In this document: piece by piece, positions 12,501-22,540 of the stretch | Position numbering within the stretch: position 1 is the first letter of the stretch | Layout: each line of letters begins with the position of its first letter | NCBI GenBank assembly: GCA_963969495.1 | Contig: OZ018321.1 | Coordinates: forward strand, 138,780,685 to 138,844,684 | Reading direction: 5' to 3' | From: Ceratothoa steindachneri | Taxonomy: Eukaryota; Arthropoda; Malacostraca; Isopoda; Cymothoidae | DNA length: 64,000 nt | The notes under the pieces: model-generated | Seen by the model: the letters and a program-made list of their open reading frames with translations, nothing else | Databases searched by the model: none | What the model was told of the DNA's origin: nothing | Program-made: the position numbers and the translations under genes

Positions 12501-13252
12501 GCGTCGCAGGTTCGGAGACTCTTTACTTCGTGGGAGCAAGCGATGAGATTTTGGATGGCTAGTAAGTTATTGTATCTCTTGATGTGAGGGGGAAATACGG
12601 AGTCGGGATTTCTTGACCACCCTTTCCCACTTTCGACTCATTGCTCTGCTTGTGTGCACACCTCGATGCAAAAGGAAGAGTCATTTGACCTAATCATAAA
12701 ATGATTATATACAGTATTCTTGATCATATAACTCCTGGTGTTCGTGCTACACATGAATGACTTCTAGAACACCAAGGCCATAAAATAATATTGCTATTTT
12801 TAGTTTTCTATAAGTTTGTTTGGAAATTCTTTGAATGACAAATCCTGGTATTTGCTGGCAGAATGGAGGTAGCATAGGTAAGCTTTTGTAGGTGGAATTA
12901 TATGCAAATTATATACTTAAATTAAATGGAGATACTTCCTGAGGGGCTGGTAACTGGAACGATGCGCAACTCGTTTAAAATCTCCCCCTTAGCCGGCACT
13001 GTCCCAAGGATACTTTATCAAGGCTAATCTTCTCATGTAATATTATATTGGTTTATTAATAGATGTATTTCTTGCTACAGTTGGACCTGGCTTGATAGTA
13101 CGATACCTGTGAACGAGGCTTACTGGGCACCAGGACAACCTGACGGAGGTTCGGCTGAAAACTGCGCCGTCATAAATTCCACCAGTGGCCTCATGCAGGA
13201 TGAGGATTGTGCTTCTCTAAACGCTGCTCTCTGCATCACCGGCTCCCACTAA
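2781..13252 (+). CDS. Secreted coiled-coil C-type lectin, copy 1
   Basis: This is a spliced gene with 19 coding exons: 2781-2841, 3072-3122, 3440-3550, 3696-3854, 4193-4336, 4521-4667, 4853-5029, 5574-5741, 7210-7383, 7705-7872, 8081-8314, 8407-8484, 9491-9526, 10182-10211, 10532-10570, 11471-11506, 11894-12085, 12510-12561, 13081-13252. Joined, they give 2,229 nt, or 742 residues plus stop. Every join keeps frame: all introns are phase 1 except the last, which is phase 2. Residues 1-20 form a signal peptide, about 75-530 a coiled-coil stalk, and 605-742 a C-type lectin-like domain. The start is the first ATG after a good acceptor and opens the signal peptide. By analogy with collectins and other stalked lectins, the product is probably a secreted multimeric sugar-binding protein, perhaps for immunity or adhesion. 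The function is inferred. Small extra or alternative exons cannot be excluded. Confidence 0.85.
3696..8314 (+). other. Copy 1 exons 5-12: coiled-coil stalk
   Basis: Eight exons of 144-234 nt, each phase 1 at both ends, encode residues 75-530. The heptad pattern is clear. In exon 7 the hydrophobic residues from ISSLDSDVSALELSV onward fall at positions 0, 3, 7, 10, 14, 17, 21, 24 and 28. Exon 8 shows the same spacing from IANL to the V of CEQV. N-glycosylation sequons are dense: exon 6 has one, exon 8 three, exon 9 two, exon 10 four, exon 11 three and exon 12 five. The donors of exon 5 (gttggt) and exon 11 (gttgga) are weak but are the same in all copies. The exons resemble one another and probably arose by exon duplication. 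Confidence 0.8.
8407..11506 (+). other. Copy 1 exons 13-17: hinge and cysteine micro-exons
   Basis: Exon 13 (78 nt) encodes a cysteine pair (NCCS) and a proline/phenylalanine-rich hinge (EFPFPFPLEPP). Then come micro-exons of 36, 30 and 39 nt encoding short cysteine-rich peptides (GTTEGCGHHGCA, ACEGGCECEE, GHYSGCAGKICAL), residues 558-592. Exon 17 (36 nt) is a basic neck (EKKIDTLLKKMP) leading into the lectin domain. All are phase 1-1 with good acceptors (tattttccag, cttgatttcag, atttcatttag, tcaacaacag). I know no named domain for this arrangement. Because the exons are so short, they are less certain than the others, although all three copies preserve frame and splice sites. Confidence 0.7.
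10961..11335 (-). repeat. Dispersed AT-rich repeat in lectin intron 16, copy 1
   Basis: This intronic segment is related, in reverse complement, to 57,421-57,512 and 62,306-62,670 outside the array. Shared landmarks are ctgaacttcgcc, caaagttatttctaataattc (on the opposite strand), ttaaattatagagtta, and a hairpin-capable C-run/G-run (ccccccaccacgggggg at 10,982-10,998). No coding capacity is seen. It behaves like a short non-autonomous mobile element, but I cannot define its ends or target-site duplications. Confidence 0.6.
11894..13252 (+). other. Copy 1 exons 18-20: C-type lectin-like domain
   Basis: Residues 605-742 match the C-type lectin fold. The segment opens with DCPDGY and contains cysteines 606, 624, 641, 653, 714, 729 and 737. 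It holds the core motif WAPGQPDGG (701-709), then ENCAVI (712-717), DEDC (726-729) and ALCI near the C-terminus. QPD at 705-707 is the motif usually linked to galactose-type binding, where EPN is mannose-type. The downstream WND calcium-site motif is replaced by MQD (724-726), so only the aspartate is kept. C714-C729 and C641-C737 are the expected core disulfides. The protein ends four residues after ALCI, with GSH just before the stop. Confidence 0.9.
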
Positions 13253-13430
13253 GAAGAAAACAAGAGACCACTTTTGTCTTCTATTCGAACAAATTAAATT
13301 CAGATCTAGTTTCCTCAATACAATCTGCATTAGAATTTTTTTATTCATCTATTAAAAAAAGACGTTTAGCGTTGAGTTTCTTAAATCTTAGTTTATATGA
13401 GGGCTTTATATTTAAATGCCTTGAATGGGA

Positions 13431-13436
13431 AATAAA
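13431..13436 (+). terminator. Polyadenylation signal AATAAA, lectin copy 1
   Basis: A canonical AATAAA lies 179 bases after the TAA stop and is followed by a T-rich run (cctttattaatt). That puts transcript cleavage near 13,450-13,460 and a 3'UTR of about 200 bases. The hexamer is conserved in the other copies. Confidence 0.65.
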
Positions 13437-13459
13437 TTCTGAAGTAAGCCTTTATTAAT

Positions 13460-15084
13460 TACTAATCCTTCACACTTTGAATTTAGTGAAACAAGGCAGA
13501 GTACTCATATAGTTACGAATCCTTGAATAGTGCGAGCGACTTAGTGTTTATTAAAATATCAAAAAACAAATTAGGATATAACGGTCATGAAGTTGTTTTC
13601 ACACAGGGTGGAACAACTGGATTAGAGAAGTAAAAATTCATTATAACCTTATGAATATGTTTGATTTCGAGGTAAAAATGTTTGTGTAGGTGCCATGCCC
13701 ACTAGGTATAGGGATAAATTAGGGGTTAACAAAATATCATTAAACAAATGAATAATCATGGATCATTTGATAAGCCTATACATTTTTAAGCTTTCTATGG
13801 GCGAAAATGAGAGGATCGACAAGGCGAAGGGCTCTTAGGAAATTTCAACATGATAGAACGATTATGAACATGAAGAAGGAACCTCGAGATCTGAGATAAG
13901 GAATCAAACATAGAATTATTCTGGTCAATCAATGATTATAGCATGATTTAGTGAGAAAAGCGGTAGGTGAGACAGGTTGATTGAATAAAAAAGAACCAAA
14001 TTTAAACTAAAGCTTAAAAGTGGTACAGCATTGGCTACGTCCAACTGCCCCAAACCGATGGAACACCGCTGCAAAAGATTTGAATTCATTCCACAATTAT
14101 GTCTCGAAAGTCAACTAGTTATAGAACATCTGAACAAAAAGAATATCAAGACGGTCATGTGGGAAATAATTTTTGCAAGTGTTTAATGTGACCAGAGTTG
14201 AAACAAGATTTATAGACTATACTATTTAAGGCTTCTGACACATGGCTCGGTTGCTGGTCAAAGATATGTAAGTATGTGACTTGGTGTACACGGTCATGTA
14301 ATGATACCTGATAATTAATTCGCTACAGAATGAGAGTATGCCCTCAGGAACCGCGAGGAGGATCAGTGCCTCGTGGGGAGATATACACATATCGTATCAA
14401 TGATTAGCGATTTCTTGCCCAACCAGACTACCACACTTGTCTCATCTTCAATTCATTGATGTAGAGTTTGAATATGACGAGGTTTTTCAAGACACACCAT
14501 CTTCTTGTCCATTTGGAAAATAATCTTCCACATACCACCATACTTTCGATCAAAGCTACTATTTGAAAATATGCCATTAAAGCCTTTCTCTTCGTTTCTC
14601 TAAGTCATTGTAAAGCAAAGTTGATCTCGAAAATGCGATTTAGGGCAAAGGAGAAAAACCTCGAAATTTCATCTTCATCATTCAGCCTGAAGAGGCCAAT
14701 GGCATTTAGTTCCCTTCAAAATAAGGCATATATTTATTGTGCCCCCGATTTATGAGAGCTGAAAAGCCTATTTCCTAGTTAATGATTGTGTTTTTAATAT
14801 TAAATAAAGCAAATACCAAAATATGTGTTGTAACATAAGAAAGGATATCGAAGTTCGGTGAAGTTAGGGAAAGTGAAAATATATGGAAGGTACAAGCAAT
14901 GTCACTAGGCGAGGAAGACAAGCAATTCTCCTCAGCCTGTTTATAAAAGGCACCCTCAAAGCTCTTTCCTGCCTTAGGATTATGCACCAAGAAATCATTA
15001 TTTTTTTCCACTCGAGCTAGAAACCTCCTTAGGGACCTCTCCTCACAAAAAAACTTACAGGGTGTTTTATTTTTATACCAATCA
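13460..15084. other. Downstream flank of lectin copy 1
   Basis: No gene is recognised. On the minus strand there are three short protein-like open stretches: 15,046-14,936, 14,700-14,609 (ended by an in-frame TGA) and 14,560-14,430. They are described under findings and may be exons or decayed exons of another gene. The equivalent stretch in the third unit is the diverged one, where the first of the three segments is broken by stops. Confidence 0.4.
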
Positions 15085-16200
15085 CCGATTAACACGAATG
15101 TCAACGTTTAATGTCAACATCGGCAATTCAGAGTCGATGATAGGACTATAGAATCAAAGTCTATGTTGACGTTTCTAAAAGAATGTCAAGCAATAAGGCT
15201 CCTTGCCGCCATGTGGCAGGTCGAAACCATGAGGTCAGAGACGAGGTCAGTCCACGTGAGCAAGGACCGTGAGAACAGTCAGAGTATAGAACTGCTTTCT
15301 GCGATAAGCGAGGGATTGGAAGCTCAAACGCGTGCTTCCGTCCCCTCCCAGTTTATTATCAAGAAACACCCGCTAGGGTACTTCCCATCCCTTGAGCGCC
15401 GTGTTATTCGTGCAGAAGTTTGTCCACGCCCCTTCCCCGTTTGGTGGAGGCAGTAACAGTTCCGGCTGGTCCCTATATATTCATGGTCCCAATCGGGCAT
15501 CGAAAATATAGGCCTGCCTCTTACAACGAAACACGTCATTCTCGATGGCGCTTCCTGTTCTCGACGAGCCGAAGGCTATAATTAATAATTATGCCGAAGG
15601 ATCTGAGCCCCAGTCAATTGGCCCGACCAAGGTTTCAGGACATTTCGTTTGGCAAAACTACTCCGTCCCGTTAATGTTACTACTAGAGGTTAAACGCCCC
15701 ATGGTTAACGTCCATCGAATAAACATTCGACCCCCAGTTTCATCTCTTAAAACCTCGAACTCAAGCCAGGCTGAGAAGAATCATCTGTGGCTACCCTGTC
15801 AGTCATCCCTGTGTGTGTATGTACAGAGGCTTGTATCGTCTCTCGACCCCCTCCACCCTTAGATCTCGCACTGAGGAGCTCTGTTAAGTTTGTTTCTTTT
15901 ATTCATCGAGTATCTATTGCCATTATTTTATTTATTCTATTTATTGTGTATCATCTGTGGCTACCCTGTCAGTCATCCCTGTGTGTGTATGTACAGAGGC
16001 TTGTATCGTCTCTCGACCCCCTCCACCCTTAGATCTCGCACTGAGGAGCTCTGTTAAGTTTGTTTCTTTTATTCATCGAGTATCTATTGCCATTATTTTA
16101 TTTATTCTATTTATTGTGTATAACTTTTTAAATTTTAATGTATATTTCGTATTTTTTTCCTACTCTTTCATGAGCTTCATAGCCTGCATCCTTCATTAGT
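15085..16200. other. GC-richer block at the start of unit B
   Basis: Base composition shifts here from AT-rich to mixed, with words such as accgtgagaacagtcag and ctcgacccccteca-type C-rich runs being absent elsewhere in the unit. Short open frames run through it (for example 15,545-15,862 plus strand), but none looks like a known protein and they overlap the direct repeat. The block could be an LTR or other mobile-element remnant. I see no convincing terminal TG/CA, target duplication or internal domain. It begins at the duplication junction. Confidence 0.35.
15781..16120. repeat. 170-bp direct tandem duplication (unit B)
   Basis: Bases 15,781-15,950 are repeated immediately at 15,951-16,120 with no change I can see. 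The unit runs from tcatctgtggctaccctgtc to tatttattgtgta. The duplication occurs in both full units, so it predates the duplication of the large unit or was homogenised with it. Confidence 0.9.
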
Positions 16201-16250
16201 TTAATATCGGCCAACTGGACTCACTTTTTTAATTTAAATCCTACACTCTC

Positions 16251-16860
16251 GAGAGGCTCGGTTGTTAATGAACTTGGGTGAAGTATTACATGATAACTAA
16301 CATTAGAAAGTTATTTTTTCTCAAACATCAAGAGTTCCTCTATATGGGCCAGAAGGTTGGAGAAGGGGCACGGTTGTTAATGAAGGTGAGATGAAGTATT
16401 ACATGATAACTAATATTAGCAAAGTTATTTAAAATTATTTCTACTAAAACGTCAAGAGTTCCTCTATATGGGACAGATGGTTGGACGAGAGGCTCGGTTG
16501 TTAATGAAATTGGGTGAAGTATTACATGATAACTAACTTTAGCAAAGTTATTTTTACTGAAACACCAAGAGTTCCTCTATATGGGCCAGATGGTTGTACG
16601 AGAGGCTCGGTTGTTAATGCAAGTGAGATGAAGTATTACATGATAACTAGCATTAGCAAAGTTATTTTTACTGAAACACCAAGAGTTCATCTATATGGGC
16701 CAGATGGTTGTACGAGAGGCTCGGTTGTTAATGAACTTGGGTAAAGTATTACATGATAATTAACTTTAGCAAAGTTATTTTTACTGAATCATCAAGAGTT
16801 CCTATATATAGGCCAGATGGTTGGACAAGAGGCTCGGTTATTCATGAACGTGAGGTGAAG
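16251..16860. repeat. Minisatellite, six units of about 113 bp (unit B)
   Basis: The landmark cggttgttaatg (cggttattcatg in the last unit) recurs at 16,259, 16,371, 16,495, 16,608, 16,722 and 16,835. Spacings are 112, 124, 113, 114 and 113. Each unit contains agtattacatgataacta, agcaaagttattt and caagagttcctctatatggg. Open frames across it merely translate the repeat. Confidence 0.88.
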
Positions 16861-17755
16861 AATTTATCAAAGGCCAACAATAAGAAGGAAGGTGATGATT
16901 TAGGCTACATAGAGTGTAGACAAATTAATAGCACCGTTCAAAGTGGATGATGGCGGCAAAATAGGATTGAAGGGGTTCCGCAATTTGATGGAGAAATAAT
17001 TCCTACCATTGTTCAAATGTCAGCCAGTGAAGATGAATAATTCGCTCGATTTCATGCAGGATCTCACTACTACTCATACCAACACGTTCTCTCAGAATTC
17101 ATTACAGTAGAAAAGATTGAATACAGACAATCATAATCAAGACTTAAATTTAATGACATAAAACCAATAGTAAACTTGTGAAGAATCTTGGAAAGAACGT
17201 TTACGCAGATGGCAGGTAAAGTTCAAAAACATTGTCACATTTAGATTGGTTTCATCAAAACTGCACCTTTCTCCATTAGTTCTTAAAATTATATTTCTGC
17301 TAAAATCATTTCATTGATAAATAGGTAAATTTAATGTCACTGGATTTGTTTTGTTTATTGTTTTAGAAATACGTGATTGGTTTCTAATCAATCTAGTTAA
17401 TTCACCGATTGAACAAGATGGACGAAATGTTCCATGACTTTCTAATTAGAATTTAGTAAGCTACAAGTTGATCCCATGATCTATTTTGGAGAAAAATGCA
17501 TTCTAATTGGACTGTCCTAGAATAATAAATCCACTTTATGCATAATATTCTGCATGTAACATATTATTCAATGTCACATATTTAATTCAAAATAAAAATG
17601 TACATTTTTACTACATTATCTGCGAAAGTATTCCTCAATATTATTACAACTGTATCCTTTGCGCCAGATTATTTTGGAAACGAGGGGATGGCATCCAAAC
17701 ACATGTTAAAAATAGAGCATGGGGTTAAGATGTGGAAAATCACTGATCTAAATCT
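16861..17755. other. Intergenic, nothing recognised (unit B)
   Basis: AT-rich sequence between the minisatellite and the degenerate short repeat. One 68-codon open frame (17,598-17,804) has no features of a real gene. Confidence 0.4.
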
Positions 17756-18170
17756 AAAATATAAGTCTTGGTTTATTGTTAGATTATGTAAACCTTGGTT
17801 CTAGCTTGCGACTATTGGATGAAATGTTTAAGTCTTGAAGCAAAGTCGAGGGTTTATGCTGGATATTCTATAGCTTTTTTCTAAGTTTAGAGTTTCTAAT
17901 TTATTGTCTATAGCTTAATGGTTAATTGGAATTTAGTTTATATGTTAGATAGTTTGAAGCTGGATAAATACCTACTGGATTATGTGAATTACAGTACTTT
18001 ATGCGGAATGGTCTTAAATTCCATGTTGAAACATTATGATGCATAGCCTAAAGATTGGTTCTAACTAACTCGAGACTTAATACTAGGTGGTCTAAAGCTT
18101 GTTGGGATTTAAATCGAGACTTTGCTGGATGGTCTAAAGCTGCTCGTAATTGAATTCTTGCACAAAAGAC
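17756..18170. repeat. Degenerate short-period repeat (unit B)
   Basis: A variable motif related to gctggatggtctaaagcttg recurs near 17,858, 17,908, 17,943, 17,972, 18,002, 18,038, 18,082 and 18,123, at spacings of about 29-50 bases. The clearest units are the last two (aggtggtctaaagcttg and ctggatggtctaaagctgc). It looks like an old, decayed tandem repeat. Confidence 0.5.
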
Positions 18171-20731
18171 TTAAGAGTTTCAAAGCCTAATTAAAGCTAT
18201 GTTGGCTCTACTGGAAAAAAAAGAAGTCTGGTTTTTCTTTCTTTTATAAATTATTACGTTATTTGAGATCTTAGTGTCATATTTTGAGATGCTGCCCAAG
18301 AAAGAACTATTATACATATTGACAAGATATTCAATATTAGCATTAGAAACAATTTAATTTTAACCATTCTGTGAAGGCAGATGAAAATATTGTTTCACTT
18401 TAACGATTGGACAAAAAATTTCGTTCATACATTTGGTTAAAGATTTGATGAACTGGAGATAACTTGTGGGGATGAAAACGTTAAAAAGATGCAAAAATAC
18501 GAAATCTATAGACACCGTTAACAAGTAAGCAAAATGTCTACGGAGAAATCAATCCACGCTTTAATGTGTTCCTAATGCTCCTTAGAAGAGTGTCAACAAT
18601 ACGAGAAAGGGATGATTAGTGATAGTGATGGGAGTTAAGGTAGGGAACACCCACGGTCTCATGGCATGGACGGATCACCATCGAATAATGAAGCCAACAA
18701 AAGATCGCTGGTGAGTTCGAGGGCACCAGGAGCCGTTCTTCGTTTTAAGGGGCAGCGGTCAAGAAAATAAATGTAACCCTAATGTGGCATGTGTATAACT
18801 ACACCTCGGTAGAGGAAGAGAGTAAAATAGTATCTGTGTTCTCCTGTTAAGAAGGGAAAAGAAAGATTGCCGTGTTGTGAATGGCTATTTGTGTTTGGGT
18901 TTACGATAGGCTGCACCCGAAGCCACTCGCAATGGTTTCTTTAATATCATCTATTAAATAGGATAGAAGCAAGCTTTTCTACTGGCAATATCACGTGACA
19001 GAATTTTTAAACCTGCTCTAAATCCTTTGCTTCCTCCTTCAATCTGGCAACGCCATTGATGGCGACAATGGCAACCTCACCTGTTTCGGGCCTATTTAGT
19101 GTCATTAAGAAGAGCTGCAAATCAGATTGAATTCCCCTGGCCTTTCGCTAAATTCACTCGATCACTCCACGCCAAGTGACAGCCTCACACGTCGACATCC
19201 AAAGCATTTCACTCACAAAAGTTGAGGCCACTTGACTTGAGTAATCGACAAAAATTACTACCTGACTTTGTAAATAAAGATAATATATAATGTGAGCGTA
19301 TTTATATAACCAACCGCTGCAAATCTCTCCCAAAGAAGCTGTAACCTCAACTCTTGGCGAAGCCGTGTAATGTTTTTGAATACAGGTAGATGATGTGTCT
19401 CTTTTTACGTTAAATATTCTCGTTAGTATTGTTGTTGTTCCCTCCCATTTGCATTAGTTTTGTTTGAAAGAGGCATATGTAGGTTATTCACAATGTTCAT
19501 TGTGCAGCTGAAAGATGAGGCAAAAAGTGTTAAAACGAGCGCTAGAAGTAGAATAAAAACTTTTCCCTTCTTGCTTTTTCTCTCTTTTATTTGATATTGT
19601 AAACCAACATATGCATATGTCCATCATCCTAGATAATAAATGTAAACGTCTACTTCCACCTTTTTAAGATGCGACAAGAGTTAGTAAAGAGTTGAATAAA
19701 ATGAGGCTCACCATTTGAACTAATAGGGGTGGTTCTCTCTATCTAGCTTTCACTCTCTGGGTACTTTTTTGCATATTTCCCCTCCTTTAACCTCACCATC
19801 TTTAAATGTGTTTTGTCATTTTAAATTAATAAATTATCCTACCTAAGAGAAAAAAAATTCAGTAACAATCAAGTTACAAAAATAATAATGATAACGCGGA
19901 GGGAGCTTAGAATAAGCCCTTGTATTGATGGTAAATAGCTACGTATTTCGGATAATCTCGAATATCAAATCAAAGTTTGCACAGCTATTGAAAATTCTCA
20001 TTGGACTTGTCTGATTTACCGAATCCTGAAATCAGGATATGGTATACGCCGACTGGAGGATTGTGTACAAAATTTTGTCAATGAATAAACGGACATTGTA
20101 GTGATGTCTTATGCTACTGAAGTTCGGTAGATTTATTATTGAACGCAAAAGAGTCGCTAGGCACTTCACATAAGGACTTTCTTCTACGGAAGATTTCTAA
20201 GGATTATTTATTGAATAAATGATATTCATTAGACCAAACTCTGTAGACAAACTTGTATAAGCTCTATTTCGGCTGGAGCGACGTTGTAACATCTCTAAAT
20301 ATATTTGGTGAATTGAGTAAAGATTCGGGTCGATTTTGTGCTAGTAGCTCTTATACATGTTGTTTTATTTCCACGCCAAACTGGAGACCCCAATGGGGCT
20401 TCAATATAGGATGCTGATTGGTAGTAAATCTCTTTACACAATCCTAGTAATTCAAACTAGGACCTGGGGATTACAATGGATCTTTGTGTGCGGGATGGTT
20501 TATAATCTGATCTTATTTAATATTACATGATACTAATTGGAAATTGCATACTTTCCTAGATTATGCTGTACTCTTTTTTTTCAAAAAGTTTGTATTTCAA
20601 AATATTTATTAGACTTGTTTCGAGCTCACTCAAAAGGTTTAGACTCCATATCGGGGCACTTTTGTCACGTTACATAGGCCTTCAATTTTTTACTGGCATT
20701 TACTATCAATTACACTGAGCGAGGAATGACG
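18171..20731. other. Intergenic upstream of lectin copy 2
   Basis: No gene is recognised. Short palindromes occur, such as gccattgatggc near 19,052, cacaatgttcattgtg near 19,489 and catatgcatatg near 19,608. Position 19,762 corresponds to window base 1, so 18,171-19,761 is upstream sequence not visible for copy 1. Confidence 0.4.
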
Positions 20732-20860
20732 TATATAATTAACCGACCTGAAACAAGTCTGAAACACCTGCAACATAGCAGACGAGGGAAGTGAAAACAG
20801 TAAGCATTTCATTCTTTTGTTGGCCTCTCAACTGTGAACAGTGGCTTGAAGCAATTCAAG
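20732..20860 (+). promoter_or_regulatory. TATA-like promoter and probable 5'UTR exon 1, lectin copy 2
   Basis: The same arrangement as in copy 1: tatataatta at 20,732-20,741, inferred start near 20,764, and a donor after caattcaag at 20,860. The matching acceptor ends at 22,540, directly before the ATG. Confidence 0.45.
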
Positions 20861-22540
20861 GTAAGAATAGTTTTGTTGAATCTGTTCATTTTTTATGTTT
20901 CCAAACTATCAGGATTTATAAGCCATTTCCCCTAAAAGGTAATTTGGACATATCGGTCCAATTTAGGTAAGGTTAGGCACATCCAAGTAATTTATCGCGA
21001 TGGGGATTCATTTTGCTTTGTTGCGATTACTTTTTATTCGATCTGTCACGTTACGAGAGAAGACAATGCCTTGAAATTTTCTGTAATTAAGTTTGTTAAT
21101 CTCAATATCTAGATTGGAGAGACCTTAAGGTATAGTGTGAGTGAGCAAAGATATACCTCCTTTGAATATGTGCAATCAAACCCTCCTCGTTAGAGGATAA
21201 GAATGGATGAGATTAGGAGAAAGTTCTAGCAAAAAGGAGAGTATTTCGAATATCTCAAACTGAAAAGATATTCCTTTTGAAAATAATTTTGTAGTGAAAT
21301 TATTTTCAATATATGGCTAATTATTTAGCTATAATCACTTTCAGCGAAAAGTTCATACCACCAGGAGAGGGCAAAATAAAGTCTTGGAATTCTATAGAAT
21401 AGTTAGGAAGACTCATAAAAGAGCCTTGGAGCCCTTTTGAAAATTCACATGAGCTGTAAAGAACAGAATTGATCCTTTGACCAAAAAGAGAATAAAGAAT
21501 GTTGGATGCTTTTTATAGAATATAAAAAAAGATGTGAAAAGTTTGATGCGGGAAAACTGATGAAATTGGTTTTAATCACATACCGCAAGCAGGTGGAAAT
21601 CATGCACTTTCTGCATACGGATGCTATGTGTACGCAGGTTTCGAACGTGTTAATATAACAAAACATAAATTCGTGGCCTACACAAATTGTATCACGACTC
21701 CAGACACCTTTGCTAGGGCGGCTATCTTTCCGTAAGCCGTGTTTCAGACCACACGTTAAATTCAGGGCCATCTCACGTATTGGCACCAGACAGCGTTAAA
21801 ATTTGGGCTAAATAATAACATACTAATGTAACACAAAAAGCATATCCCTCAACACATGAAGAACCATCCGTTCTCACATACATTGGTATGTATGGTTCTA
21901 GCCACTTCAACAGATTTGCCCGCATAGAGTCGGGAATCAAATTGCAGATTCTTACTAGTTTACATCAAAAGGATGTTGCTTTTTACACCGTTAAAACAAT
22001 CTGTAAAAGCTCTAACCTCACTTAAATACACCTCGATTAATTAAAGGATATTTCTTGAATTAAAAAATATTTCGGTTTCCTGCAAGGCTGTATTTATTGT
22101 TTTTATATTGGCTAGAGGTGAGTACACGTTTTAGGTCTTGTCGGTTCTGAAAATCTACAGAAACTTACCCCCGAAGAATGTGTAGGTATGATGATAAACG
22201 TAAGTAAATAGTGCTCCCAATATAATCTTCTCTAATTGCCGATGAGTAATTATCTATAGAATTGATAGTAGAATTGATCTCTCGCGGAAAGTCCTCGCGC
22301 AGACGGGATAATTACTGCGCTATCAAGCTAAGTATAGGGAGGGTGATAGCCACCGCTGTTATCACCTAGTTTTAAAGATGACTATTTCTTGGGAAATCTA
22401 TCAAGTTTAGGTAAAAATCATTTTGGATCTTTTTAAATCTTACTTTATTTTCACTTAGGTTTTTTTTTATTTTTTCTCTTTGATTAGCTCTATCTGTGAT
22501 TGCCAAGATATAATGACGGCCTTTTTTCCTTTCCTTAAAG

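Larger units (their letters stand above)
1..15084. repeat. Tandem array unit A (partial, left end outside window)
   Basis: This is the first visible copy of the large tandem repeat. Position 11 onward matches 19,772 onward and 39,531 onward almost base for base, which gives offsets of 19,761 and then 19,759. Single-base changes and 1-3 bp indels separate the copies, so they are distinct copies rather than one sequence pasted three times. The right boundary is where homology to the third copy ends (15,084 matches 54,606). The left end lies outside the window, so the array may continue leftward. The unit contains lectin gene copy 1. Confidence 0.93.

Noticed and set aside
15545..16199. Short overlapping plus-strand frames across the 170-bp duplication
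   Set aside because: The peptides overlap and repeat because the DNA is duplicated. There is no recognisable domain or splice context.
16514..16950. Open frames with repeated MKYYMITN peptide
   Set aside because: They are created by the 113-bp minisatellite, and most unit spacings are not multiples of three.
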